Positions 16,306 through 25,971 of a stretch of DNA of 64,000 nt are shown here, piece by piece. A model generated the notes under the pieces. The model did not search any database. It was given only the letters and a program-made list of their open reading frames with translations, and was not told where the DNA came from. The stretch spans positions 248,001 through 312,000 of the forward strand of contig NC_004663.1 in NCBI RefSeq assembly GCF_000011065.1, written 5' to 3'. Each line of letters starts with the position of its first letter. Positions within the stretch are counted from its first letter, which is position 1. Source of the stretch: Bacteroides thetaiotaomicron VPI-5482. Lineage in GTDB: Bacteria; Bacteroidota; Bacteroidia; Bacteroidales; Bacteroidaceae. The translations under genes were made by a program, and so were the position numbers.

Positions 16306-18060
16306 ATGAAAACGTCCTTTTCTATTCGTATTGCTTTTTTCTTTATTCTTTCTTTTTTGGCAGTTTCCTGTCATAGAGATACGGACGCTCTCAACATGAC
16401 TTTTTCAAAAGTGGAAAAGTGTATGGATCTATGTCCGGATAGTGCTCTAAACCTATTAAAAGGTATTCATGATCCTGAAAAATTGTGGGGTGAGTCACAA
16501 GCGACTTATGCTCTTCTGATGACGCAGGCAATGGATAAGAACTATATGAAGTTTAGTTCGGATTCGTTGATTGCATTAGCTCTGAATTACTATACAATAA
16601 CTCAGACCTCCCCAATAATGTATGCAAAGGCTCTATTTTATCATGGAAGAGTTATGCTTGAATTGGATAAGGAGGAAGAAGCCTTGAAATCTTTTCTTGC
16701 GGCAAAAGATGTTTATGAGAGAACTAAGGATCATAAAATGTTGGCATTGATAGCAGAAGAGGTTGGTATGATAAATCGAAAACAGGACTTGTACGATGAT
16801 GCTTTGACGAATTTTAGGGAAGCACTTACTACATATAAGCAGTTAAAGGATTCTCTTTCGGTTATTAGTGCTAGTTTGAATATTGCTAGAGTTTATTTGT
16901 TTAAGTCTGAATGGGATAGCTGTTCCTTATATTATAATAACGCATTAGAAATAGCAGTACAGAAGAATTATTTATCTGAAATTACAATATTGCATGAATT
17001 AGGTATATTGTATCGCTCTATGCAAAATTTATCAGAAGCAGAACGTTATTTCTTAGCTGCTTATGAAAAAGAAACAGATGAAGAAAAGAAATATATGGAA
17101 TGTTTGTCTTTAGGATATTTATATATGCAAATGGGGCAGACAGAAAATGCTAGAAAATATTTAATAATGAGTGCGAACTCTTCTAAAGCATATACGCAGA
17201 TTAGTGCATACGATTGTTTATATTTCTTGGAAAAAGACATTGATAATTTTGAAGAGGCAATAGTTTATCATGAATTAGCAGATTCCATAACTAATGCTAT
17301 GGAGGAGCTTAACTCACGAGAGTTAATAGCAAGTTTACAGAAAAAATATGAGAATGAAAAACTACGGAATGATAATTTGCAAATGAAAGTACGATATACG
17401 AACTTTATTCTGTGGGGTACGATTGCTTTTTTATTTGTTGTTGCATGTATGTGTTATTATTATTATAAAAATCGGAATAACAAAAAGAAAATAGCCGAGA
17501 TTGAATTACAGATTCAAGAGAATGAAGAAGAAATAGAACGATACCAGCAGGAAATAGAGGATATTCAAATATCAAAAGATCAGGTGTTAAAGGAAAATCT
17601 GATGTTAGAAGAAAATCGTACTAAAGTAGGAGAACTCAATGGAAAGATTGTTCTTTTAACCATGCAGAATAAAACTTTGTCGGAACATCTGAAAGAACTG
17701 GGGGGTGAATTAAATGTTGGCATATCTTCAGGCTCATTTATACATGCATTTCGGCTTCTATTGGCAATAAAAGAGGGGACCTTAAGAGGAAAACTTTCTA
17801 ATGAAGAGCGTCAGAAGTTATTTAGTCTGTTTGATTTGATTTATTGGAATTATGTTAGTCGTTTATTGGAAAGAGCTCCAACTCTTACTAAACATGATCT
17901 TGAGATTTGCTGTTTTCTTAAATTTGGTTTGAGTCACGAAGAGCTAAGTTGTATCTTTCATACTACTTCTGATTCTGTAACGAGGGCAAAAGGCAGGCTT
18001 AAAGGTCGATTAGGCATTTCTCCGCAAGATGATTTGGACCTTTTTTTGAAGGAATTCTGA
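16306..18060 (+). CDS. Membrane TPR protein with C-terminal helix-turn-helix
   Basis: The 584-residue protein has a lipoprotein-like signal (FLAVSCHRD, Cys22), TPR-like helical repeats over about 35-340, one membrane segment (about 367-387, followed by Tyr- and Lys-rich sequence), a coiled coil (about 390-460) and a C-terminal region with LuxR-like HTH pattern (LSHEELSCIFHTTSDSVTRAKGRLK). The layout suggests an extracytoplasmic sensor tied to a cytoplasmic DNA-binding domain. The first ATG at 16285 lies in the promoter hairpin, so 16306 is preferred. The likely target is unknown; the adjacent 18226 gene is a candidate. Confidence 0.7.
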   Translation: MKTSFSIRIAFFFILSFLAVSCHRDTDALNMTFSKVEKCMDLCPDSALNLLKGIHDPEKLWGESQATYALLMTQAMDKNYMKFSSDSLIALALNYYTITQTSPIMYAKALFYHGRVMLELDKEEEALKSFLAAKDVYERTKDHKMLALIAEEVGMINRKQDLYDDALTNFREALTTYKQLKDSLSVISASLNIARVYLFKSEWDSCSLYYNNALEIAVQKNYLSEITILHELGILYRSMQNLSEAERYFLAAYEKETDEEKKYMECLSLGYLYMQMGQTENARKYLIMSANSSKAYTQISAYDCLYFLEKDIDNFEEAIVYHELADSITNAMEELNSRELIASLQKKYENEKLRNDNLQMKVRYTNFILWGTIAFLFVVACMCYYYYKNRNNKKKIAEIELQIQENEEEIERYQQEIEDIQISKDQVLKENLMLEENRTKVGELNGKIVLLTMQNKTLSEHLKELGGELNVGISSGSFIHAFRLLLAIKEGTLRGKLSNEERQKLFSLFDLIYWNYVSRLLERAPTLTKHDLEICCFLKFGLSHEELSCIFHTTSDSVTRAKGRLKGRLGISPQDDLDLFLKEF

Positions 18061-18193
18061 GAAATAAAAAATGGATTGTCCGGGTAAATGTTAAATTGAT
18101 AATTAATAATATGTTGATTAATAGGTTGTTACTTTTCATTAACCTCTTGTAATTTGTCCGGGTTGATTTTTTTGTTTTTTCGAATACATACCG

Positions 18194-18201
18194 TACTTTT
18201 G
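18194..18201 (+). promoter_or_regulatory. -7 box (TACTTTTG) of the DUF3244 gene
   Basis: A perfect TAnnTTTG 24 bp before the ATG at 18226, with T-rich TTTTTTTG about 20 bp upstream as the -33 element. Confidence 0.55.
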
Positions 18202-18225
18202 GCGAAACAAAAAAGCAATATAATT

Positions 18226-18609
18226 ATGAAAGTACGTTTTATTTTATCTTTTCTAGCTGCATTATTTATTGCAGGGAATATGATCGCTATTGAGAGTACA
18301 GAACGGGTAGAGAGAAAACTGCCTCTTGTGTTAAAAGGAGAAGTTCCGACTACGACAAGTCGTTCTATTCCTGTAATACCTATTAGTGCGTCTGTTTCTA
18401 CAGATGATAATATTGTAGAAATCATTTTCACAGTTCCTTTGGGCGAAGTGAAAATACTAGTGGATGGACAAGTACAGGAAGTCTGTCAGGTAACGGCTCC
18501 TGGACAAACAACTTCTTTCTCTATAGAAGGATGGGCTCCGGGCGTTTATAAACTAGAATTTAAAGTCGCCGGAGGCGGATACGTATACGGAGAACTAGTA
18601 ATAGAGTAA
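18226..18609 (+). CDS. Small secreted DUF3244-type protein
   Basis: The 127-residue protein has a signal peptide (MKVRFILSFLAALFIAGNMI) and a beta-rich domain ending VYKLEFKVAGGGYVYGELVIE, which fits DUF3244. Such proteins are common and of unknown function in Bacteroides. The start at 18154 is rejected because it precedes the promoter box. It lies behind the TPR/HTH regulator and 29 bp before the next gene. Confidence 0.7.
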   Translation: MKVRFILSFLAALFIAGNMIAIESTERVERKLPLVLKGEVPTTTSRSIPVIPISASVSTDDNIVEIIFTVPLGEVKILVDGQVQEVCQVTAPGQTTSFSIEGWAPGVYKLEFKVAGGGYVYGELVIE

Positions 18610-18638
18610 ATAAGGAACTAGACCTTAACTTTTATATA

Positions 18639-19115
18639 ATGAATAGTCATCATACAGTTGCTATTGGCACTTGGGAAGGTGACAAACAGCAATCTATTGA
18701 ATATAATTCTTCTATTGCAGTCGGGATTGATTGTCCCCGTGCAAAATTGAGAGTAAGTATTCTATTAGATACAATACAAGAGTATCAGGTGAGATATATC
18801 TTTTCTGACGAGGAGATAAGTGAAGCTGTAAATGAGGCTGGGCTTATCATTGGCGCAAGGGGTATAGCCTATGAAGGGGTATTACAACGAAAACCGGTTA
18901 TTGTAGTGGGGGAATATGGTTTTGGAGGTTTAGTTACTCCAGATACATTGCATGAACAATACAATAATTATTTTAGAGGCAAAATCAATGGAATAAAAGC
19001 AGAGTACTTCTCTTTAGAGCGATTAGAAGAAGAAATAAGAAGAGGATTTGCTTTGACATTCCAGGAATTGCAAATGATGTCTAACCAGACAATAAGATTT
19101 CTACATAATATATAG
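18639..19115 (+). CDS. Glycosyltransferase-like fragment or small GT-B half-protein
   Basis: I do not firmly recognise this 158-residue protein. The part from about residue 58 (DEEISEAVNEAGLIIGARG, then YEGVLQRKPVIVVGEYGFGG) resembles the C-terminal donor-binding half of GT-B glycosyltransferases. No N-terminal half is present upstream, so it may be a remnant or a specialised small protein. It lies 29 bp after the DUF3244 gene and could be in the same unit. Confidence 0.5.
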   Translation: MNSHHTVAIGTWEGDKQQSIEYNSSIAVGIDCPRAKLRVSILLDTIQEYQVRYIFSDEEISEAVNEAGLIIGARGIAYEGVLQRKPVIVVGEYGFGGLVTPDTLHEQYNNYFRGKINGIKAEYFSLERLEEEIRRGFALTFQELQMMSNQTIRFLHNI

Positions 19116-19157
19116 ACTTTTTGATTTAATAGATTAATGCATAAAGACTGGTTAGGT

Positions 19158-19185
19158 ATGCGGGGGTGCGTGAGTATCCCCGCAT
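19158..19185. terminator. Bidirectional terminator
   Basis: Hairpin with arms ATGCGGGG and CCCCGCAT between the convergent ends of the 18639 and 19194 genes. Confidence 0.6.
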
Positions 19186-19193
19186 TTCGTTTC

Positions 19194-19952
19194 TTACCGA
19201 TCCTGATCTTCGTTTGTGATCATTCCTTTATGCTTTTCAGGAAGTGCACTCTCAACAGCAGCATAAGCCTCTGCCATAGTAGCTTTTATGTTTTCCATAC
19301 CTTTTCCTTTAGGAGGAATAGGGTCATGAATGGTCAGAATCATGCGATGGCGATGTATCCATTTGCCTGTACGTGGCAGGATTTCAAAAGAACCGTCGAT
19401 TGTAACGGGAACAACTGCCAGCTGCAAGTCATCTGCCAATTGAAACGCCCCTTTTTTGAAATATCCCATGTGTCCGGTGAAAGTACGTGCTCCTTCGGGA
19501 AAAACGACTAAGGATACCCCGTCTTTCAGCGAATCTTTTGCTTGCCGAATGGTCTCCAGTACTTTTTTGGGACCGGACCGGTCTACAAAAATGTGTCCTG
19601 CACTTTCACATGCTTTTCCTACAAATGGTATCTTACGCAGGCTTTTTTTCATCATCCACTTGAAATTTCTTCCGATGAATCCATAAATAAGAAAAATATC
19701 GAAGGATCCCTGATGATTCGGCACAAAGATATAAGAGGTCTTCCCGTGTAATTTTTCACGACCGTGAATCTTTACAGGAATCAACAGAAAAAGACAGATG
19801 AGTTGTGACCATATTTTGCCCGGATAGTATCCCCAGAAATGAGCTCCTCCTAGTAAAGAGCCTACAATGGTGACAATCGCTGTAAGAATAGTCAATACCA
19901 ATAGGATAGGTAAAGCAATACAAATTTGATAAATATAATATAGTATCTTCAT
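19194..19952 (-). CDS. plsC: 1-acyl-sn-glycerol-3-phosphate acyltransferase
   Basis: The 252-residue membrane enzyme adds the second acyl chain in phosphatidic acid synthesis. It begins with a hydrophobic segment and has the acyltransferase motifs NHQGSFD (HxxxxD) and FPEGAR. The open frame extends 83 codons upstream to 20201, but that stretch overlaps sbcD antisense and has no family resemblance. MKILYYIYQICIALP at 19952 is the natural start. It faces the sbcDC operon head to head across about 120 bp. Confidence 0.88.
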   Translation of the reverse strand: MKILYYIYQICIALPILLVLTILTAIVTIVGSLLGGAHFWGYYPGKIWSQLICLFLLIPVKIHGREKLHGKTSYIFVPNHQGSFDIFLIYGFIGRNFKWMMKKSLRKIPFVGKACESAGHIFVDRSGPKKVLETIRQAKDSLKDGVSLVVFPEGARTFTGHMGYFKKGAFQLADDLQLAVVPVTIDGSFEILPRTGKWIHRHRMILTIHDPIPPKGKGMENIKATMAEAYAAVESALPEKHKGMITNEDQDR

Positions 19953-20071
19953 GGGGAGTTTATTTTTATATATATGCAAAGATACATGATTATTGGTAAA
20001 AAAAGCAGTAGGATACAACATAATCTTTGCGATTATGTTATTTTTGTCTTCTGTTATAGACAGATAATGAT

Positions 20072-21322
20072 ATGATACGTATACTACATACTGCCGATTG
20101 GCATTTAGGACAGACATTTTTTGGTTACGACCGCGCGGAAGAACATAAGGCTTTTCTTGATTGGCTGGCCGAAGAAATCCGACAAAACGAGATTGATGCA
20201 TTGGTTATAGCCGGAGACGTGTTTGATGTTTCCAATCCTTCTGCTGCGTCTCAGCGCATATATTATGAGTTTATTTATCGGGTGACTGCGGAGAATCCGA
20301 AACTGCAAATTGTGATTGTTGCCGGTAATCATGACTCTGCGGCGCGTTTGGAAGCTCCTCTGCCTTTGTTGCAGGCGATGCGGACGGAAGTCAGAGGGGT
20401 AGTGCGCAAATTGGAGGGCGGAGAGATTGACTATGATCATTTGACAATAGAATTGAAGAATAGAGAAGGGGAAGTAGAAGTACTTTGTATGGCTGTTCCT
20501 TTTTTGCGGCAGGGAGATTATCCGGTAGTGGAGACAGAAGGGAACCCATATATGGAAGGAGTTCGCGAACTTTACGCGCGACTTTTACAAAGGTTGTGGG
20601 CACGCCGGAAAACGAATCAGGCTATTCTCGCTGTCGGTCATTTACAGGCTACCGGATCAGAGATTGCCGAGAAGGATTATAGCGAACGGACAGTGATTGG
20701 TGGTTTGGAATGTGTATCACCCGATACTTTTTCGGAAAAGATAGCGTATACGGCTTTAGGACATATCCATAAAGCACAGCGGGTATCCGGCAGGGAGAAT
20801 GTAAGATATGCCGGAAGTCCGATTCCTATGTCTTTTGCCGAGAAGCATTATCATCACGGGGTGGTGATGGTGATTTTAGATGAAGGCTGTGCGGTTGATA
20901 TCAGAAGGATAGAGTGTCCACAATCCATACCTCTTATCAGTGTGCCGGGTGGAGAGGCTGCTTCACCGGAAAAAATAATAGAAATATTAAGAGATTTACC
21001 GGAGGTGGATGGAGAAGCTCCTTATCTGGAAGTCAAGGTTTTGCTTGAAGAACCGGAACCTATGCTTCGTCAGGAAATAGAAGAGGCATTGGCTGGTAAG
21101 AAATATCGTCTGGCACGTATCGTTTCTGCTTATCGTCAGGAAGAAAGAGTGGAAAAGGAGGTTGATGGCTGGAAAAAGGGATTGCAGGAAATGTCTCCGT
21201 TGCAGATTGCGCAATCTGCATTCGAAAAGGTTTATCAGGCGGAAATGCCTGCCGACCTGACTGATTTATTCCAGGAAGCATATATTTCCGCAACTCGTAA
21301 AGAAGAGGAGGAGGGAGAATGA
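20072..21322 (+). CDS. sbcD: Exonuclease SbcD (Mre11-type nuclease subunit)
   Basis: The 416-residue metallophosphoesterase has the five phosphoesterase motifs: HTADWHLG, AGDVFD, GNHDS, VGHLQ and LGHIHKAQ. With SbcC it forms the complex that opens hairpins and degrades blocked double-strand ends. Its stop overlaps the sbcC ATG by 4 bp (ATGA). Confidence 0.94.
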   Translation: MIRILHTADWHLGQTFFGYDRAEEHKAFLDWLAEEIRQNEIDALVIAGDVFDVSNPSAASQRIYYEFIYRVTAENPKLQIVIVAGNHDSAARLEAPLPLLQAMRTEVRGVVRKLEGGEIDYDHLTIELKNREGEVEVLCMAVPFLRQGDYPVVETEGNPYMEGVRELYARLLQRLWARRKTNQAILAVGHLQATGSEIAEKDYSERTVIGGLECVSPDTFSEKIAYTALGHIHKAQRVSGRENVRYAGSPIPMSFAEKHYHHGVVMVILDEGCAVDIRRIECPQSIPLISVPGGEAASPEKIIEILRDLPEVDGEAPYLEVKVLLEEPEPMLRQEIEEALAGKKYRLARIVSAYRQEERVEKEVDGWKKGLQEMSPLQIAQSAFEKVYQAEMPADLTDLFQEAYISATRKEEEEGE

Positions 21323-24183
21323 AAATTATAGCAATAAGATTGAAGAATCTGACTTCGATAGAAGGCAGTGTTGAAATAGATTTTACGATGGAACCGTTAT
21401 CTTCGGCTGGTATATTTGCAATTTCCGGTGCTACAGGAGCGGGAAAGTCGACTTTGTTGGATGCTCTGTGTCTGGCATTATATGACAAGGCTCCTCGTTT
21501 TGCGGCTTCGGTGGAGAGTATCAATCTGGCAGATGTGGGAGATAACCAGATCAATCAGTCGGATGTGAGAAATCTGCTTCGTCGGGGGACGAGTGACGGA
21601 TATGCGGAGGTCGATTTTCAAGGAGTGGACGGACATCGATATCGTTCCCGGTGGTCGGTCAGACGGACAAGGAATAAGGCGAGCGGTTCTTTACAGCCTC
21701 AAGTGCTGGAGGTGAAAGATTTGGATACGGAAAAAGAATTTCAGGGAACGAAGAAAGAATTGCTGGCACAGTTGGTAGAGTTGGTCGGTTTGACGTATGA
21801 GCAATTTACCCGTACCGTATTGCTGGCACAAAACGACTTTGCAACTTTTCTGAAATCCAGAGGGGCGGCGAAAGCGGAACTACTGGAGAAGTTGACGGGA
21901 ACAGGTGTTTATTCCCGCATCTCTCAGGAGATTTTTGCCCGGAATAAGGCTGCACAAGAAGAGGTGACGATGATTCAAAGTAAGATGAGTGTGATTGAGT
22001 TGTTGCCGGAGGAAGAACTTTTAACCTTGCAGAATGAGAAAGAACAGTTGGTTGAGAAACGTGCGGCAGGGATTAAATTGCTGGCAGAACTGAATGCGCA
22101 ATTGAATGTGGTCCGTTCATTGAAAATGCAGGAAGCTCTTTGGGTGAAAAAGCAGCAGGAAGAGCAGGAGGAACTGAATAAACAAAAGAATCTACAGGAT
22201 GCTTTGGTTGTTCAGGAAGAAGGACTGATTCATTTTAAAGCGCAGTGGGAAGCGATACAGCCGGATTTGAAAAAGGCACGTCAGCTAGATGTACAAATAC
22301 AGTCGCAGCAGGCGGGGTATATACAGTCTCAACAAATTTTGCAGGCTGCCCGTCAGCAGGTGGCGGATCAGGAGAAGAAATCTGCATCTGCGATAGAGCA
22401 GTTACGGATCTCCTATCATTCTTTGAGTCGTCTGTTGAATCGTACAGATGTGGAGTCACTGCAGCTGGAACAGATTGAAGTCATCCTTAACGAGGAAAAG
22501 GATACATTGGAAACATGGACAAAAGTGAATGAAGAACGCCTTGGCCGGTTAAATTCTTTCGGTTATCCTTCTTTGGTAGATGAGCAGGGTAAGATTCAAA
22601 AAGAACTGACGCGCTTGCAGAATATAAAGAAATTGACTGAAGAACAATCGAAGTCGAAGCAGGATATAGAGAAACTGGAAAAGGAAGTGACTGTTTGTAC
22701 ACAGCAGTTGGCAGAGCAGGATACTGTAGTTAAAGCCTTGCAGCGGCTTTATGAAAATGCCCGTATGGCGGTAGGAAAGGATGTGAAAGCATTGCGTCAG
22801 CAGTTGCAGGAAGGGGAGGCTTGTCCGGTTTGTGGAAGTACGACACATCCTTATCATCGGGAACAAGAGGTAGTGGATACTCTTTACCGGAATATGGAAC
22901 AGGAATATAATACCGCAGTGTCTGCTTATCAGCAGATAAATAATCGCAGCATTGCCCTGCAACGAGACTTAACCCATCAAAGAGCAACTGAGGTACAGAT
23001 AAAAGAACAGTTGTCCGTTTTGCAACAAGAAGGATTGCCGGCTGGAGAGGAAGATCAGATACAGAATCGGTTAAATGAGTTGGCGGAACGTATTTCAGCT
23101 TATCAGCATCTGTATGCGGAATGGCAGCAGAACGATGAGAAAATAAAGAAATTGCGGACATACTGTGATGCTCTGCGTGAGAATGTCTCGCAGTGTCGTT
23201 TGGCTGCGCAAAAGGTATCAGCCGCTAAAGAACAGTCGGCTATTTTACAGAAAGCAGCTATTGATGAGCAACAAAGATTCGAAGTGATCGCTAAAGCGTT
23301 GGATGCACTCCGACAGGAACGTTCTTTGTTATTAAAAGGGAAGAGTGCGGACGAAGCTGAGGCTGCTGTTGCCCGAAGAGAAAAAGAATTGAATGAGGCG
23401 TTGGAAAAGGCTCGTAAACAAGTGGAGGGAGTACAAAATCATCTTTCCGGTCTGCAGGGAGAAATGAAACAATTGTCCGTTGTCATTGAAGAACTTCGGG
23501 AGCAACAGAAAGGTATCGAACTTCCGGATCAGCTTCCTCAGACTATAGCGAAACAACAGGAAGATAATCTTAATACGGAACGTGCGCTGTCGATTGCGGA
23601 GGCACGTCTGTTGCAGCAGGCAAAGAATAAAACAATCTTTGAGCAGATAACCAAGGAGCTTACCGAAAAGCAGGCAGTTGCCGTACGTTGGGCTAAATTG
23701 AATAAATTGATTGGTAGTGCCGACGGTGCGAAATTTAAAGTCATAGCCCAAAGTTATACTTTAAATCTGTTATTGCTCCATGCCAACAAACATTTGGCTT
23801 ATCTTTCCAAGCGGTATAAGTTACAGCAAGTCCCCGATACACTGGCGCTTCAGGTGATTGATTGCGATATGTGTGATGAGATACGTACGGTATATTCGCT
23901 TTCGGGAGGTGAATCTTTCCTGATTTCACTGGCACTTGCATTGGGCTTATCTTCGCTTTCGAGCAATAATCTGAAAGTAGAATCCCTGTTTATCGACGAA
24001 GGATTCGGCTCGTTGGATGCTGACAGTCTGAGAACAGCCATGGAAGCTTTGGAGCAGCTACAGATGCAGGGACGGAAAATCGGAGTCATTTCCCATGTAC
24101 AGGAAATGAGTGAACGTATTTCAGTTCAGGTGCAGGTACATAAGAAGATCAATGGAAAAAGCGTGCTTACTGTCGTAGGGTAA
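21319..24183 (+). CDS. sbcC: Exonuclease SbcC (Rad50-type ATPase subunit)
   Basis: The 954-residue SMC-like ATPase has Walker A GATGAGKST (about residues 37-45), long coiled coils, a zinc hook ACPVCG (Cys at about 502 and 505), the signature LSGGESFLISLALALG and Walker B SLFIDEGFGSLD. It tethers DNA ends and drives SbcD. Its last 17 bp overlap the convergent gene at 24167. A few leftward frames inside it are shadows. Confidence 0.94.
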   Translation: MKIIAIRLKNLTSIEGSVEIDFTMEPLSSAGIFAISGATGAGKSTLLDALCLALYDKAPRFAASVESINLADVGDNQINQSDVRNLLRRGTSDGYAEVDFQGVDGHRYRSRWSVRRTRNKASGSLQPQVLEVKDLDTEKEFQGTKKELLAQLVELVGLTYEQFTRTVLLAQNDFATFLKSRGAAKAELLEKLTGTGVYSRISQEIFARNKAAQEEVTMIQSKMSVIELLPEEELLTLQNEKEQLVEKRAAGIKLLAELNAQLNVVRSLKMQEALWVKKQQEEQEELNKQKNLQDALVVQEEGLIHFKAQWEAIQPDLKKARQLDVQIQSQQAGYIQSQQILQAARQQVADQEKKSASAIEQLRISYHSLSRLLNRTDVESLQLEQIEVILNEEKDTLETWTKVNEERLGRLNSFGYPSLVDEQGKIQKELTRLQNIKKLTEEQSKSKQDIEKLEKEVTVCTQQLAEQDTVVKALQRLYENARMAVGKDVKALRQQLQEGEACPVCGSTTHPYHREQEVVDTLYRNMEQEYNTAVSAYQQINNRSIALQRDLTHQRATEVQIKEQLSVLQQEGLPAGEEDQIQNRLNELAERISAYQHLYAEWQQNDEKIKKLRTYCDALRENVSQCRLAAQKVSAAKEQSAILQKAAIDEQQRFEVIAKALDALRQERSLLLKGKSADEAEAAVARREKELNEALEKARKQVEGVQNHLSGLQGEMKQLSVVIEELREQQKGIELPDQLPQTIAKQQEDNLNTERALSIAEARLLQQAKNKTIFEQITKELTEKQAVAVRWAKLNKLIGSADGAKFKVIAQSYTLNLLLLHANKHLAYLSKRYKLQQVPDTLALQVIDCDMCDEIRTVYSLSGGESFLISLALALGLSSLSSNNLKVESLFIDEGFGSLDADSLRTAMEALEQLQMQGRKIGVISHVQEMSERISVQVQVHKKINGKSVLTVVG

Positions 24184-25333
24184 GCACCGTTATTTCCGGC
24201 CATGCACCGAAGCGGAAAGGAAGTCCGACATAGCCGATGCCTTCATTTACGTACAAACCACGTGTTCCTTCCAGATACATCCCGCTCCATTCGGGATAGA
24301 TGTAAGAGGAAGGAGAATGATTACCGAATTTTAACTGCATGGCGTGGGTATGCCCTGCCAGCATTAAATCGATGTATGTTTGTGGAAGTACTTCCCGTCT
24401 CCAGTGGGTAGGGTTATGGCTTAAAAGTATCTGGAACATTCCTTCGGTTCCCCGCATCGCTTCGGGGAGATCAGCATATTGGGAGAAAGGCGGTTCTCCT
24501 TCGTTTTCAACTCCAATAAGGGCGATACTGTCGCTGCCCTGAATCAGAATCGTATGAGAATTATTCAATAACTTCCAGCCCATAGCGGCTTGTCTTTGCA
24601 GAAGATCGTTCAGATTATCATCTTGCTCATCTTTGCTTTTCCAGTGGAAATAAGGACCGTAATCATGATTCCCTAAAATGGAGTAGACTCCATCTTTGGC
24701 TTTCAGTCCGGCCAGTATATCTTGAAAATCATTCAGTTCGACTGCACGATGATTAACCAGATCACCGGTAAAGACGATAAGATCGGCCTGTTGCTCATTC
24801 ACCAGTTTTACTAACTTCTGAATAGCGGAAGCATTTCCCTGCCAACTTCCGATGTGAATATCCGACAGCTGAACAATACGGTATCCATCGAAAGCCGATG
24901 GAAGCTTGGGCGAGGAATAAGTTACCTCTTTGACGTCAAACTGCGTGCGTCCGATAAAAGACCCGTAGATGATCATTACGATAGAAATCACGGCTAATGT
25001 CAGTCCGGTACAGATAAAGGGAGTTCGGGGCCACCGTAGCCATTTGTGGAAAGGTACCCCGATAATCGTGCAGAGAGACAGCAATAGTTTAGGAGCCGTA
25101 AACAGGAAGAAAAAGATGGAAAACCATCCAATAGCCTGTGTATGGCGTTCGGCAAAGGCGTTATTGGAGAAGTAAACCAGATAAAGTAATCCTGCGGATA
25201 GCAGGAAAGCAGGCAGCCAGTAGAGGATTCTCAGCCAGCGTTTTGCCGTCAGATGAACGATAAATCTGAGATACAGATAAATGTCCGGTAGAATAAGGAA
25301 AATAAGTAAAAATATAAATAGGCGTTGCAACAT
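24167..25333 (-). CDS. Membrane metallophosphoesterase (YkuE/YaeI type)
   Basis: The 388-residue protein has about four membrane segments in the first 150 residues and then a calcineurin-like domain with LSDIHIGSW, FTGDLVNH, LGNHDYG, SHNPTHW and LAGHTHAMQ. YaeI-type enzymes are UDP-2,3-diacylglucosamine or related lipid-linked diphosphate hydrolases; the substrate here is not proven. It overlaps the sbcC end by 17 bp on the opposite strand. Confidence 0.85.
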   Translation of the reverse strand: MLQRLFIFLLIFLILPDIYLYLRFIVHLTAKRWLRILYWLPAFLLSAGLLYLVYFSNNAFAERHTQAIGWFSIFFFLFTAPKLLLSLCTIIGVPFHKWLRWPRTPFICTGLTLAVISIVMIIYGSFIGRTQFDVKEVTYSSPKLPSAFDGYRIVQLSDIHIGSWQGNASAIQKLVKLVNEQQADLIVFTGDLVNHRAVELNDFQDILAGLKAKDGVYSILGNHDYGPYFHWKSKDEQDDNLNDLLQRQAAMGWKLLNNSHTILIQGSDSIALIGVENEGEPPFSQYADLPEAMRGTEGMFQILLSHNPTHWRREVLPQTYIDLMLAGHTHAMQLKFGNHSPSSYIYPEWSGMYLEGTRGLYVNEGIGYVGLPFRFGAWPEITVLTLRQ

Positions 25334-25386
25334 AACAGCACGGATATTAAATTTTTAGTTGAAATAGGCGAAGCAGCTGACTCTGG

Positions 25387-25965
25387 TCAACTGTCTATGA
25401 TTTTAAGTTCGTCCAGGTTCTTCTTGATTTCCTGAATACGGTTCAGGAATTTCTTGCGATAAATCCACAAGATCAGCCCCAGGCCAGCTCCCCAAAGCAG
25501 GATAAAAAATAGAATGATGGCTATCCCATATTGCCATATCTGCCAATAAATAAATGAGAGTACCGCCAGTATAAGGAGGAAAGCAGTGGCAATCAGACGT
25601 TCCCGGATCATCCACCGATGGATACGGTTGACACGGCTGATCACTTCTATCAGAGGCATTTCGTCCACTTTCGTCTGTTGTAGAAAACGGGTGGTGGTGA
25701 TGTCCCAGTATAGTGCGGGAATCCACGATAGAATGATAATGATATAGATCGGATTCAGTCTGCCGTGCAACAGGACTTCCAGCAGGAATAAGACCAATAC
25801 CGGCAAAGAAATCAGGATGAGTTTGATATTCAGCCGGGCAATGGCATGGATACCTTTGTCTGCATGTCCTATCAGTTTGCCAAGTTCTTCCTCTTTGATC
25901 AGCTCCTTATCTTTTAAGTGCTCATCCAGGGCATTCCATGATTTTTTCAGTTCTTCCAGTTCCAT
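25387..25965 (-). CDS. Membrane protein paired with ECF sigma factor
   Basis: The 192-residue protein has a soluble N-terminus (MELEELKKSWNALDEHL, about 40 residues) and four predicted membrane segments in two pairs (about 45-85 and 122-168). It starts 6 bp after the sigma-factor stop, so it is in the same operon. The position suggests a regulator of that sigma factor, but there is no anti-sigma zinc motif, so it is called only as a candidate partner. Confidence 0.7.
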   Translation of the reverse strand: MELEELKKSWNALDEHLKDKELIKEEELGKLIGHADKGIHAIARLNIKLILISLPVLVLFLLEVLLHGRLNPIYIIIILSWIPALYWDITTTRFLQQTKVDEMPLIEVISRVNRIHRWMIRERLIATAFLLILAVLSFIYWQIWQYGIAIILFFILLWGAGLGLILWIYRKKFLNRIQEIKKNLDELKIIDS

Positions 25966-25971
25966 ATATGA

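Noticed and set aside
19953..20201. N-terminal extension of plsC
   Set aside because: The extension overlaps sbcD antisense and precedes a natural signal-like start at 19952.
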